From NCBI RefSeq assembly GCF_001488575.1, contig NZ_LN831302.1, forward strand, positions 1,240,001 to 1,304,000: a stretch of DNA of 64,000 bases. The letters run 5' to 3'. A program made the position numbers and the translations under genes. Below are positions 25,794-34,955 of the stretch, one piece after another. The notes under the pieces were generated by a model that searched no databases, had not been told where the DNA came from, and saw only the letters and a program-made list of their open reading frames with translations. The stretch is from Halobacterium hubeiense (GTDB lineage Archaea; Halobacteriota; Halobacteria; Halobacteriales; Halobacteriaceae). Position 1 is the stretch's first letter; each line of letters begins with the position of its first letter.

Positions 25794-26846
25794 TCAGCAG
25801 AGGAACTCGATGCCCGTGATTTCGAATCGCGCGCCGCCCGTCTCGGCGTCAGCGGCCGTTACGTCCCAGCCGTGGGCGTTCACAATCGTGCGGACGACCG
25901 AGAGGCCGTATCCGTGGCCGTCGTCTCGCGTGGTGAACCCGTGGTCGAACACCTGCTCTTTGTGTTCGTCGGCAATCCCCGGGCCGTCGTCCTCGACGTA
26001 GAAGCCGTTGTCGAGCTGGCCGACGCGCACCGTCACGTCGGTGCCGCCGTGTTCGATGGCGTTCCGGAAGAGGTTCTCGAACAGCTCGCAGAGCCTGTCC
26101 GGGTCGCTGCTCACCGACTGAATCGGCTCGTAGTGGAGGGTCGCACTGGGGGTGGTAGACAGCGTCTGCCACGCCATGTCGACGACGTCACCGATGTCGG
26201 TCGGGTCCGGGTCGGTGACGACGTCTCCCTGTCGCGCCACCCGGAGCAGGTCTTCGACGAGTCGCTCCATCCGGTCGGTCGTCTCCTCGATGGTTTCGAG
26301 GTGTTTCTCGTCGCCGGTCTCCTCGTATCGCTGGAGATACCCGTCGATGATGCTCAGCGGGTTCCTGAGGTCGTGCGCGAGGATGTCGGTGAACTCCTTG
26401 AGGCGGTCGTTCTGCCGCTCTAGCATTCGCTCGTACTCTTTGGTGGTCGTGGTGTCCTGGCTGATGGCAGCGTAGCCGTCGAACGTCTCGTTCCACAGCG
26501 GCGACAGCGTCAGCGTCCCCCAGAAGACCGAGTCGTCCGCGCGCCGATGCCAGTGTTCGACTTCGACGGTGTCAGTGGCCGGCCGCTCGAAGAAGTCCGC
26601 CGGGAGCGAGTTCGAGTCACCGCTCTCCTTGTCGGCGAACAGCGTGCGCACGTGGCGGCCGAGCGCCGTCTCCGTGTCGTATCCGTAGAGCGCTTCGGCG
26701 GGCGCAGACCACGTGGTAATCTCTCCGTCGGCGTCGAGCATGAAAATCGCGTGCGTGGCCGCGCCTTCGATGAGGTGGCGAGCGACCGTGTCGCTCGGTT
26801 CGGACCCATCGGCCCTGGGGGCGTGCGGACCGGGTGAATCCGTCAT
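25794..26846 (-). CDS. PAS-domain sensor histidine kinase
   Basis: A 350-residue soluble kinase. A PAS domain spans about residues 28-135 (AIFMLDADGEITTWSAPAEALYGY), HisKA about 145-210 with phosphoacceptor His in DILAHDLRNPL, and HATPase_c about 240-350 with N box FENLFRNAIEHGG, G1 YVEDDGPGI and G2 HGYGLSVV. No response regulator is adjacent, as usual for haloarchaeal orphan kinases. The N box runs straight into TDVTVRV, unlike the expanded one at 52604. Confidence 0.92.
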   Translation of the reverse strand: MTDSPGPHAPRADGSEPSDTVARHLIEGAATHAIFMLDADGEITTWSAPAEALYGYDTETALGRHVRTLFADKESGDSNSLPADFFERPATDTVEVEHWHRRADDSVFWGTLTLSPLWNETFDGYAAISQDTTTTKEYERMLERQNDRLKEFTDILAHDLRNPLSIIDGYLQRYEETGDEKHLETIEETTDRMERLVEDLLRVARQGDVVTDPDPTDIGDVVDMAWQTLSTTPSATLHYEPIQSVSSDPDRLCELFENLFRNAIEHGGTDVTVRVGQLDNGFYVEDDGPGIADEHKEQVFDHGFTTRDDGHGYGLSVVRTIVNAHGWDVTAADAETGGARFEITGIEFLC

Positions 26847-26936
26847 ACGGACATATTGCCCCCCGCCGGAGAACGGTTTCGGGTTGGCGTGCCATGGGGT
26901 TCAAACCGGTTCGCGTCCCGTCACTTCAGTCGCGCG

Positions 26937-27116
26937 CTACTCGGCGAGTTCGACGACCACGACTTCCACGTCCGGGCCGGGGTCGTCGCTGCGGTACTCC
27001 CACGCTCCTCGTGGGTCGATGTCGTTCCGGCGCGCGGCGAGAAGTACTCGGCCGAGTGCCGCCTCGAAGTCGGCCGTGTTCGATAGCCCGTCGTCGGGAG
27101 TGAAGTCGGTTGTCAT
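26937..27116 (-). CDS. Small haloarchaeal protein, HalOD1-like size
   Basis: A 59-residue acidic protein beginning at ATG 27116; the frame upstream has no coding look. It contains ADFEAALGRVLLAARRNDIDPRGAWEYRSDD followed by a strand VEVVVVELAE. Its small alpha/beta shape and position between a kinase and a Bat-type regulator suggest a signalling output domain, but this is inference. Confidence 0.6.
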   Translation of the reverse strand: MTTDFTPDDGLSNTADFEAALGRVLLAARRNDIDPRGAWEYRSDDPGPDVEVVVVELAE

Positions 27117-27338
27117 GAGTGGTGGACACGCGCCGACTGCGAGGTGCTGGCGTGGGGTTCGGGGGTCGCAGTGGTGTGTCTCGGTATCGTCTGGTACGCC
27201 CTCGCACGGGAAAACACCACCGAAACCCATGGTACACCATGCCCAAAATATCCGGCGGGCTCGGCCACCTCGGTCGTTGACTCAGTTCCGGGTGAACGGG
27301 CGTCTTTACGCGACTGCGGGCGAATGGGGAGGTATCTA

Positions 27339-27992
27339 ATGAGCGTCATCGTCGAGTTGGTCGTTCCGTCTGACGCGTTCGAGCTGGGGCAGATTCTCCG
27401 GGTCGAGGAGCCGACGCAGGTCACGGTGGAGACGATGGTGCCGCTGGGCGGGAGACCGACGCCGTTCGTTCGAGTCCGAAACGACGCGCGTGGGAGCTTC
27501 GAGCGGTCCGTCCGCGAGCACGCCTCGGTCAACGAGGTGCAGCTCGTCAACATCCACGACGACGAATCGCTGTACGCGCTGAACTGGGAGCCCTCGGAGT
27601 CGTCGCTCCTAGCGATGGTTCTCGAACTGGACGCAGTGCTGCTCGGCGCGACCGGGACCGCGGACACGTGGGGGCTCGAAATCAGGTTCCCGTCACACGA
27701 CGCGCTCTCGGAGTTCCAGCAGTACTACGTTGGAGCGAACATCGACGTGTCAGTCGAACGCATCTACAATCCCACGAAGCCGGACGCCGGCCCCTGGTAC
27801 GGGCTGACCGCGACCCAGCGCGAGACGCTCATGCGCGCCGTGGAAGCGGGCTACTACTCGCTGCCGCGCCAGCTGTCCACCCAAGACCTCGCGGACACCT
27901 TCGACGTCTCCGACCAGGCGGTCACCGAGCGGCTCCGGCGGGGCATCGAAACCCTGGTAATGAACACGCTGTTGGTCGACGAGCAATCCTGA
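27339..27992 (+). CDS. Bat-type HTH transcriptional regulator
   Basis: A 217-residue bacterio-opsin activator-like regulator. Beta-rich N-terminal sensor half (MSVIVELVVPSDAFELG), C-terminal HTH_10 domain LTATQRETLMRAVEAGYYSLPRQLSTQDLADTFDVSDQAVTERLRRG. ATG at 27339 is preferred since the longer frame from 27144 adds a Cys/Pro-rich segment not found in the family. The gap upstream (27117-27338) contains an AAAATAT box about 90 bases before the start. Confidence 0.88.
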   Translation: MSVIVELVVPSDAFELGQILRVEEPTQVTVETMVPLGGRPTPFVRVRNDARGSFERSVREHASVNEVQLVNIHDDESLYALNWEPSESSLLAMVLELDAVLLGATGTADTWGLEIRFPSHDALSEFQQYYVGANIDVSVERIYNPTKPDAGPWYGLTATQRETLMRAVEAGYYSLPRQLSTQDLADTFDVSDQAVTERLRRGIETLVMNTLLVDEQS

Positions 27993-28168
27993 GCCCCGAG
28001 CCTACTGTGGGTGGTGGATAGGCTGCTTGGTGTACGAGGGTGTAATAAATTGTCGTCTCGGAACAATGTACGTAGTGTGCGTGGTCCGGGCGATTAGCGA
28101 GCACGAGAGAGCGTCCCAGCGCCCACCGCGAAGCGAGTACCACGACCACCGTACCGGAGCCCACTACC

Positions 28169-28369
28169 ATGGCCAAACCAACCCCCGCGGACGACGCCAT
28201 CCGAGAACAGTGTACGACCTGTGAGAAGACCCGTCCACACGACGTCACCATCGAACTACTGACCGAGAGCGGGAAAGACACGAACCGGAAGTTCTTCAGG
28301 GAGCCCTACCACATCGCCGAATGCCGCAACTGCGGGACGACGACGAAACTCCGGCTCAACAACGCCTGA
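28169..28369 (+). CDS. Small zinc-ribbon protein
   Basis: A 66-residue protein with two CxxC knuckles: Cys15/Cys18 (QCTTCEK) and Cys52/Cys55 (ECRNCGT), spaced like a small zinc-ribbon. Such tiny zinc-finger proteins are abundant in haloarchaea and often regulatory. Its role here is unknown. A TAATAAA box lies about 130 bases upstream, and the intervening sequence has no reading frame of its own. Confidence 0.75.
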   Translation: MAKPTPADDAIREQCTTCEKTRPHDVTIELLTESGKDTNRKFFREPYHIAECRNCGTTTKLRLNNA

Positions 28370-28469
28370 GGCCGGTCCGCCGCCACGCGCGCCCCCACGG
28401 ACGACCCGATTCGTAGTTTCTCGCCCGAAGCGACGTCCGATTCGACCCCCAGAGGACGTAGCCGTGCGC

Positions 28470-28565
28470 ATGTCGACCGCTGTCGGCGGTCGCCAGATAG
28501 CGATTCTCGCGGCGGGCATCGCGGTGATTCTCGGCGGCCTGCTCGGCCCCGCCGGCGGCCTCTAG
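28470..28565 (+). CDS. 31-residue single-helix membrane protein
   Basis: An ATG frame encodes a short polar start (MSTAVGGRQ) and a continuous hydrophobic helix (IAILAAGIAVILGGLLGP) ending in TAG. The codon bias matches the neighbours. It precedes the PH-domain pair at 28639 on the same strand. No known function. Confidence 0.5.
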   Translation: MSTAVGGRQIAILAAGIAVILGGLLGPAGGL

Positions 28566-28638
28566 GGACTGCCCGCACCGCGATTCAGTGCGTGCGTGAC
28601 GGGCGAACCTTCTTGCCAGCGGCCCGGGAAGGACGAGT

Positions 28639-29262
28639 ATGTCCCAGCCCTCCCAGTCGGACGCCGCCGAGATGGACTGGCTGACCCTCGACGACGGCGA
28701 GGAAGTCGTCTGGTCGGGGAAGCCCCACAAGAGTAGCCTCGTCCCTGCACTCATCGTCGGCGTCCCGCTGTCGATTATCCTCGTCGGACTGCTCATCATC
28801 GGGTCGGCGTACCTCTACCGCGAGAACACGCGGTACGTCGTCACGACAGACGCGCTCTACCGGAAGTCCGGCGTGCTGTCCCGGGACGTCCAGCGCATCG
28901 ACTTCGGGAAAGTCCAGAACACGTCGTACAGTCAGGGCTTCTTCGGCACGCGGTTCGGGTACGGCAACGTCGACGTCTCCACCGCGGGCGGCTCCGGGGT
29001 CGAGATGCAGTTCCAGTCCGTCCCCGACCCCCGGCACGTGCAGGAGACCATCAACAAGCGCGTGAAGGCGACTCGGGGCGACGCGGGTTCGGAGTCCGAG
29101 GAGACGAAGGCGGACGTACTCGACGAGATTCTCGACGAGCTCCGCGGCATCCGAGCGACGCTGGAAACCCGAGAGCGCGCCGACACGACTGGTGACGCCG
29201 GTAAGTCCCCGGACGAAACGCTGTTCGAGGAGGACTCGAACACTGGTCCGCTCGACGAATGA
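28639..29262 (+). CDS. Membrane PH-domain protein
   Basis: A 207-residue protein. One or two hydrophobic helices (VPALIVGVPLSIILVGLLIIGSAYLY) are followed by a bPH_2 domain (TRYVVTTDALYRKSGVLSRDVQRIDFGKVQNTSY, FGYGNVDVSTAG). The C-terminus is an acidic helix. Its stop overlaps the ATG of the next PH gene by four bases (ATGA). Confidence 0.85.
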   Translation: MSQPSQSDAAEMDWLTLDDGEEVVWSGKPHKSSLVPALIVGVPLSIILVGLLIIGSAYLYRENTRYVVTTDALYRKSGVLSRDVQRIDFGKVQNTSYSQGFFGTRFGYGNVDVSTAGGSGVEMQFQSVPDPRHVQETINKRVKATRGDAGSESEETKADVLDEILDELRGIRATLETRERADTTGDAGKSPDETLFEEDSNTGPLDE

Positions 29263-29855
29263 ACGGGGAGCGAGCGACCGAGCCCGTCGATGCGGCGATT
29301 CCAATCGGCGAGTCCGAGACCGTCGTCTGGACCGGGCGACCGCGCGTCACCGTCGTGCTGCCGGCGGTCGTCGTCGGTCTCACGCTGGTCGTCGCCGGGC
29401 TCGCCGGCGCCATCCTGAGCGACTCGTGGCTGCCCGCCGCGCTGGTGCCGGTCGGCGTGGCCGTCCCGGGGTGGCGGTACCTCCGGAACCGGCGCACGCA
29501 GTACGTGATTACTGACGACGCCCTCTACAAGAAGACGGGCGTGTTCTCGCGGGCCGTGGCACAGGCCACGCTGCGCACCGTGCAGAACAGCGCGTTCTCC
29601 CAGTCGCTGACCGGGTCAGTGTTCGGCTACGGCTCCGTCGAGTTCGAAATCGCCGGCGGCGGCCGGTTCACGTACCGGCGAATCGGCGACCCCCGGGAGG
29701 TCCGCGCGCTCGTGGACGAAGCCGCCGGCGACACCGACGCCGTCTCCGGCACCGGGCGCGTCGAGCAATCGGTTCCGGGCAGCATCGAACAGTGGCGGGC
29801 CGTCCGCGAGGAAGTCCGCGCGCTCGGCCGACTCGTTGACCGGCGCGCGGAGTGA
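29259..29855 (+). CDS. Membrane PH-domain protein, partner
   Basis: A 198-residue paralogue of the preceding product. Shared motif pattern: TQYVITDDALYKKTGVFSRAV.QATLRTVQNSAFSQS and FGYGSVEFEI. Two hydrophobic helices near residues 30-75. Translationally coupled to its partner. Together with 1408-3374 this gives two separate PH-domain pairs in one 64-kb window. Confidence 0.85.
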   Translation: MNGERATEPVDAAIPIGESETVVWTGRPRVTVVLPAVVVGLTLVVAGLAGAILSDSWLPAALVPVGVAVPGWRYLRNRRTQYVITDDALYKKTGVFSRAVAQATLRTVQNSAFSQSLTGSVFGYGSVEFEIAGGGRFTYRRIGDPREVRALVDEAAGDTDAVSGTGRVEQSVPGSIEQWRAVREEVRALGRLVDRRAE

Positions 29856-29873
29856 ATCGGTCGCGCGGGATAG

Positions 29874-32381
29874 CTACGCGTCGGACTCGACGCCGGTGAC
29901 TTCGAACCGCGCGCCGCCGTCGCCTTCGGTCGCCTCGACCCGCCAGCCGTGCGCCTCCGCGACCTGCTCGACGATGCTCAACCCGAATCCCGTCCCGTCC
30001 GGGTCCTCGGAGTAGCCGGCTTCGAAGACGTCCACGTCGTCACCAGTGGGAATCCCCGCGCCGTCGTCCTCGACGTAGAAGCCGTCCGCGAGGTCGCCGA
30101 CGGTGACAGTGACGTCGCTCCCGCCGTGTTCGGTGGCGTTCGCGAGGAGGTTCTCCACGAGCTGCTGGAGGCGACTGCGGTCCGCGAGGATTCGCCGCGT
30201 GGTCTCGACGCGGAGCGTGGCGTCGGCGGTCGCGACGTGGCGCCACGCCTCCTCGATTAGGTCGCCGAGCTCGACCGGTTCCCAGTCGCGGACCGCCTCG
30301 CCCTTGCGCGCCAGCGTCAGCAGGTCCTCGATGAGGCCGTCCATCCGCGCGAGCGACTCGGCGGCCTGTTCGAGGTTCTCGCTGTCCCGGTCGGCGCGCA
30401 CGAGCTTCACGCGGCCCTTCGCGACGGCCAGCGGGTTGCGGAGGTCGTGGCTGACCACGGACGCGAACTGTTCGAGGCGCTGTTCGCGGTGTTTCCGGTC
30501 CGTGATGTCCCGTGCGATGCTCAGCGCCGCCGCCTCGCCGCGGTACGAGACGACGCTGGAGTTGATTTCGACGGGAATCTCGCGGCCGTCGCTGGTCTCG
30601 TGGACGGTCTCGAACACCTGCGTCTCGTCCTCGGGCAGCCGCTCGATGAGTTCCAACACCTCGCTCTCGCCGTGGCTGGCGTCGATGTCGGCCGGACTCA
30701 TCGACAGCAGTTCGTCCCGCGAGTACCCCGTCTTCTCCACGGCGGCGTCGTTGGCGGCGACGAACTGGCCGTCCGTGTCCATCACCCACGCCATGTCGTT
30801 CATCCCGTTGAACAGCGTCTCGTAGTCCTGTCGCGCCTGCTCTAGCTCTCGCTCGCGGGTCTGCTGTACGGTCACGTCCTGGACGGCGCCGCGAACCGAC
30901 ACCACCTCGCCGTCCTCGACGACGGGCCGGCCCTGACTGCGCACCCACCGGAGTTCACCGTCCGGCCGCCGGAGCCGGACGGTCACGTCGAAGCTCTCGC
31001 CGTCTTCGAGCGCGCGGTGCAGCGCGTCCTCGACGATTTCACGGTCGTCCTCGTGGTAGACGTCGAGGGACTCGTCCAGCGACGGCGCTCGTTCGCAGTC
31101 GACGCCGAGGAGGTCGTAGAGGTGGTCTGTCCAGTACATCTCCATCGTCTCCGTGTCGAGCTCCCAGCCGCCGACGCCCGCGATTTCCTTCGCCTGCCCG
31201 AGGAGATCGTGGGCGCGTTCGAGCTCCGCTTCGCGGGCGTGCTTCCCGGAGATGTCGCGGCCGATGCTGGCGAACCCGAGGTCGTCGCCCTCGTCGTCGA
31301 CGAGCCGCGTGAGGACGAACTCGTAGGGGACGCGCTCGCCGTCGGCCGCGAGGACGTCCACCTGTACCGTCGCCGTGCCCGTCTCCAGCACCGCGTCGAG
31401 GGCGTCGGACACCTCGGCTCGCTGGTCTTCGGGGACGAACGCGGTCGGCTTCGCTCCCGTGACGTCGTCGGCCGCGGAGCCGGTCACGTCGAGGACTTGC
31501 TCGTTCCAGCGATGGAGCCGGAACTCCGTGTCGAAGACGAGGAAGATGTCGTCGAGCGCGTCGAGGGTCTGCTCGACGAACGCTCGCTCCTCGCGGAGTT
31601 CGCGCTCGTGGGCCTTCCGGTCGGTGATGTCGCGGACGAACCCGACGATGCGGTCGACGTTCCCGTCGGCGTCGAGCACCGGCTTGCTGTCCGCGCGCAC
31701 CCAGCGCTGTTGGCCGTCCGGGCGAATCACGCGGTACTCGACATCCCCGACGGTGCCCGCGGAGACCTGATTCATCGCCTGCTGCACGTCGTCCCGGTCC
31801 TCGGGATGTACGTGTTCCATGAACGCGGTCGCGTCGGCTTCCAGTTCGTCCGTGGGCAGCCCCCAGATGTCTTCGAACGCGGAGTTGACGAACAGGAGTT
31901 CGCTCCAGTCCGCGGAGAACATGTAGAGGATGTCGTCGGTCTTCTCCGCGAGCTGGGTGAGCTTCTGCTCGGTCTCGTCGACCCGTCGCCGGGCGCGCGT
32001 CTGCTCGACGGCGTTGACGATGCGGTTCGCGAGCACGGCGTACTGGCTGGTGCCGCCTTCCTTCTGGAGGTAGTCGGTGACGCCGGCGGAGATGGCGTCG
32101 CTGGCGACTTCCTCGGAGCCCTTCCCGGTGAAGAGGATAAAGGGGAGGTCGGGGTACTGTTCGCGGACGGCTTCGAGGAACTCGATGCCGTTCTTCCCCG
32201 GCATGTCGTGGTCGGAGACCACGCAGTCAACCTGATTGTCGCGGAGGTACGACATCGCCTCCTCGGGGTTCGTGGTCGTGTGGACGGTGAAGCGGTCGTC
32301 TCGACGAGTGAGGAATTCGCTGGCCATCTCCGCGAACCCCGGCTCGTCGTCGACGTGGAGAATCTCCATCCCGGCGGCCAT
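29874..32381 (-). CDS. Receiver-PAS4 hybrid histidine kinase
   Basis: An 835-residue soluble sensor kinase. An N-terminal REC domain has phosphoacceptor Asp in VVSDHDMPGKNG and the conserved Lys in DYLQKEGG. It is followed by four PAS/PAC repeats (about 145-255, 265-385, 395-510, 520-635), HisKA with His in VVSHDLRNPLAVAKG, and HATPase_c with N box LLANATEHGGSDVTV, G1 EDDGAGI and G2 GTGFGLSIV. No transmembrane segment. No cognate regulator is adjacent. Closely related in its REC part to the kinase at 50594. Confidence 0.93.
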   Translation of the reverse strand: MAAGMEILHVDDEPGFAEMASEFLTRRDDRFTVHTTTNPEEAMSYLRDNQVDCVVSDHDMPGKNGIEFLEAVREQYPDLPFILFTGKGSEEVASDAISAGVTDYLQKEGGTSQYAVLANRIVNAVEQTRARRRVDETEQKLTQLAEKTDDILYMFSADWSELLFVNSAFEDIWGLPTDELEADATAFMEHVHPEDRDDVQQAMNQVSAGTVGDVEYRVIRPDGQQRWVRADSKPVLDADGNVDRIVGFVRDITDRKAHERELREERAFVEQTLDALDDIFLVFDTEFRLHRWNEQVLDVTGSAADDVTGAKPTAFVPEDQRAEVSDALDAVLETGTATVQVDVLAADGERVPYEFVLTRLVDDEGDDLGFASIGRDISGKHAREAELERAHDLLGQAKEIAGVGGWELDTETMEMYWTDHLYDLLGVDCERAPSLDESLDVYHEDDREIVEDALHRALEDGESFDVTVRLRRPDGELRWVRSQGRPVVEDGEVVSVRGAVQDVTVQQTRERELEQARQDYETLFNGMNDMAWVMDTDGQFVAANDAAVEKTGYSRDELLSMSPADIDASHGESEVLELIERLPEDETQVFETVHETSDGREIPVEINSSVVSYRGEAAALSIARDITDRKHREQRLEQFASVVSHDLRNPLAVAKGRVKLVRADRDSENLEQAAESLARMDGLIEDLLTLARKGEAVRDWEPVELGDLIEEAWRHVATADATLRVETTRRILADRSRLQQLVENLLANATEHGGSDVTVTVGDLADGFYVEDDGAGIPTGDDVDVFEAGYSEDPDGTGFGLSIVEQVAEAHGWRVEATEGDGGARFEVTGVESDA

Positions 32382-32654
32382 TGGTCACTGTCAATCTCGC
32401 GGACACGTAAAATTATTCATCATTCGCCCGGAGTGGCCTCGCACACCGCCGACAGCCGCGAGCAGTCCGGCGACGCGTCACTAGCCTGTTCGCTGAGGCC
32501 CACAATTCCCGGCGCGTGTCCCCTCGCTGGCGGTGGACTAGGGGCGGGAACGTCGCCCCGGGTTTGGTGAGCAATATAGCACTACCGAATAGTTGCAATC
32601 GATACGTGTCCCTCATATAAGCATTCTTCCGGTGGTACAGTCCTGCACTACCTG
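32382..32654. promoter_or_regulatory. Divergent promoter region of the kinase and the ABC importer
   Basis: About 270 bases. On the plus strand CATATAAG (32614-32621) is a good TATA box for the importer, about 40 bases before its ATG, giving a short leader. Right after it lies an imperfect inverted repeat GGTGGTACAG/CTGCACTACC (32630-32651), a candidate operator. An AT-rich AATTATTCATCATTC (32411-32425) could be the kinase promoter on the minus strand. Confidence 0.45.
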
Positions 32655-34049
32655 ATGCAACACCCCAAGCGGGTAACAGGTGACGGCGTGTCGCGTCGAC
32701 GATTCATCGCGGGCACGGGCGCGGCCGGACTCGGCGCGCTCGCGGGCTGCAACGGCCTCAACGCCATCACCAGCGGCGGGTCGAACAGCTCAAGCGGCGA
32801 CCTCACGCTGGACTTCTGGCACATCTTCGGCGACGAACTCGGCGCCACACTCGAGGAGATGGCCGCGGAGTTCTCCGACCAGACCGACGGCGTAACCATC
32901 AACGCCGTCAACAACGGCGGCTACCGCGACAACCTCAATCAGGCGCTCCAGGCCTCGCGCGCCGGCGACCCGCCGGGCATCGTCCAGATTTTCGAAATCG
33001 GGACGCGGCTCGCGCTCGACAGCGACGCGTTCACGCCAATCGGCGACCTGCTCCCCGAGGACGAAATCGACTTCGACGACTTCCTGCCGTCGGTGCTCAA
33101 CTACTACCGCATCGATGGCACGCTGAACTCGATGCCGTTCAACTCCTCGAACACCATCATGCTCTACAACAAGACCGCGTTCGAGGAGGCCGGCCTGAAC
33201 CCCGAGTCGCCGCCGCGGAGCCTCGCCGAAGTCCGGTCGGCCGCCGAGACCATCGTCGACCAGACGGACATGGAGCAGGGCATCACGTGGCCGAACCACA
33301 CGTGGATGCAGGTCGAACAGCAGTTCGCGAAACAGGACCAGGTGCTGGTGAACAACGAGAACGGGCGCGCCGGCCGCCCGACGGAGACGAACTTCAACAC
33401 CGAGGCGGGGCGGAACGTCTACGAGTGGTGGAAGGGGATGGCCGACGCCGGCCTCTACCTCAACCCCGGCATCGAGGCGTGGGGGGAAGCCCGGCAGGCG
33501 TTCCTCACCGGGAAAGTCCCGATGCTGTGGGACTCCACGTCGAACATGGTGTCGATGCGGACCGGCGCCGAGGAGAACGGCTTCGAACTCGGGTCGGCGT
33601 ACCTCCCGACGCCGAACGGGGACAACACCGGCGTCGTCATCGGCGGCGGGTCGCTGTGGGTACCCGACGCCCTCTCCGACGCCAAGAAGGAGGCCGCCGG
33701 CGAGTTCGTCGCGTACCTCACGCAGACCGAACAGCAGGCGCGCTGGCACCGCAACAGCGGCTACTTCCCGGTCCGACAGAGCGCAATCGACCAGCTCACC
33801 GAGAACGGCTGGTTCGACGAGAACCCGAACTTCCGCACGGCCTTCGACCAGCTACAGGACACCGAGGACACGCCCGCGACACGGGGCGCCGTCATGGGCG
33901 TCTTCCCCGAAGCGCGCACCATCAACGAGGAGCTCTCGGTGAGCATCGTCAACGGCGAAGTGAGCGTCGAAGAGGGGCTCTCCCGGATGGACACGCAAGT
34001 GCAGGAGGCCCTGAACAGCTACAGCGGCTCCTACGACGGGAGCGAGTGA
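32655..34049 (+). CDS. ugpB: ABC transporter substrate-binding protein, UgpB-like
   Basis: A 464-residue Tat-exported lipoprotein: twin-arginine motif SRRRFIAG (Arg14-Arg16), then lipobox LAGC (Cys32). The mature domain is a family 1 binding protein, with UgpB-like blocks LDFWHIFGDELGATLE, PFNSSNTIMLYNKTAFEEAGLNPE and WAGYF-type Trp residues. UgpB binds sn-glycerol-3-phosphate; a disaccharide or other sugar cannot be excluded. It heads a four-gene operon in ugpBAEC order. Confidence 0.8.
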   Translation: MQHPKRVTGDGVSRRRFIAGTGAAGLGALAGCNGLNAITSGGSNSSSGDLTLDFWHIFGDELGATLEEMAAEFSDQTDGVTINAVNNGGYRDNLNQALQASRAGDPPGIVQIFEIGTRLALDSDAFTPIGDLLPEDEIDFDDFLPSVLNYYRIDGTLNSMPFNSSNTIMLYNKTAFEEAGLNPESPPRSLAEVRSAAETIVDQTDMEQGITWPNHTWMQVEQQFAKQDQVLVNNENGRAGRPTETNFNTEAGRNVYEWWKGMADAGLYLNPGIEAWGEARQAFLTGKVPMLWDSTSNMVSMRTGAEENGFELGSAYLPTPNGDNTGVVIGGGSLWVPDALSDAKKEAAGEFVAYLTQTEQQARWHRNSGYFPVRQSAIDQLTENGWFDENPNFRTAFDQLQDTEDTPATRGAVMGVFPEARTINEELSVSIVNGEVSVEEGLSRMDTQVQEALNSYSGSYDGSE

Positions 34050-34056
34050 CGACGCC

Positions 34057-34950
34057 ATGTCGACGCAACCAAAGCCGTTCGACTCGACGCGGCAAGCGGC
34101 GCTGTTGTTGCTCCCGACAGTCGTCGTGCTCGTCGCGTTCCTCTACTACCCCGGGCTGGAGACGTTCAGGCTGAGCCTCTACAGGACGCTGTTCCTCGGC
34201 CAGCAGACCACGTGGGTCGGGCTCGGGAACTTCGCGGAGCTGGCGACCTCTGCGGCCTACCGGCACAGCTTCCTCGTCTCGATTCTGTTCGCCGCCGTCG
34301 TCGTCGCCGGCACGCTGGCGGTGTCGCTGGCGGTCAGTTACATGGTGTTCACCGTCGAGGTCGGCTCCTCGACGTACCTGATTGCGGCCATCTGGCCGTA
34401 CGCGCTCCCGCCGGCGGTCGCCGCCATCCTGCTGAACTTCATCCTCCACCCGAACCTCGGCATCTTCACGCACTACCTGGAGGTGTTCACGCCGTTCACG
34501 CTCGACTGGTTCAACAGCGGGCCGCAGGCGTTCGCGGTCGTCGCGGTCGTGGCAATCTGGAAGCAACTGGGGTACAACATCATCTTCCTCGTCGCCGCAC
34601 TCAACAACGTCCCCGAGACGCTCACCGAGAACGCGAAACTCGACGGCGTCGGCCACCTCCGGCTCCTCCGGAAGGTCTACCTCCCGCTGGTCGCCCCGAC
34701 GATGGTGTTCCTCGTCGTGATGAACACCATCTACTCGTTCTTCTCGACGTTCCCGCTAGTCGATTTGATGACCAGCGGCGGCCCCGGCGACGCCACGAAC
34801 CTCCTGATATTCAAGCTCTACCGCGACGCCTTCGAGTTCAGTAGTCTCGGACTCGCGTCCGCCGAATCCGTGGTGCTGTTCGTGCTGGTGGCCGTGCTGA
34901 TGTACGTCCAGATTCGCGTGACCGAGGGCTACGCCCACTACGGAGCCTGA
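34057..34950 (+). CDS. ugpA: ABC transporter permease, UgpA/MalF-like
   Basis: A 297-residue permease with six hydrophobic helices. The EAA loop is recognisable as NVPETLTENAKLDGVGHLRLLRKVYLPLVAPT. Seven bases after the binding-protein stop, and six bases before the next permease. Family assignment is strong; substrate follows from the binding protein. Confidence 0.88.
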   Translation: MSTQPKPFDSTRQAALLLLPTVVVLVAFLYYPGLETFRLSLYRTLFLGQQTTWVGLGNFAELATSAAYRHSFLVSILFAAVVVAGTLAVSLAVSYMVFTVEVGSSTYLIAAIWPYALPPAVAAILLNFILHPNLGIFTHYLEVFTPFTLDWFNSGPQAFAVVAVVAIWKQLGYNIIFLVAALNNVPETLTENAKLDGVGHLRLLRKVYLPLVAPTMVFLVVMNTIYSFFSTFPLVDLMTSGGPGDATNLLIFKLYRDAFEFSSLGLASAESVVLFVLVAVLMYVQIRVTEGYAHYGA

Positions 34951-34955
34951 TACCC

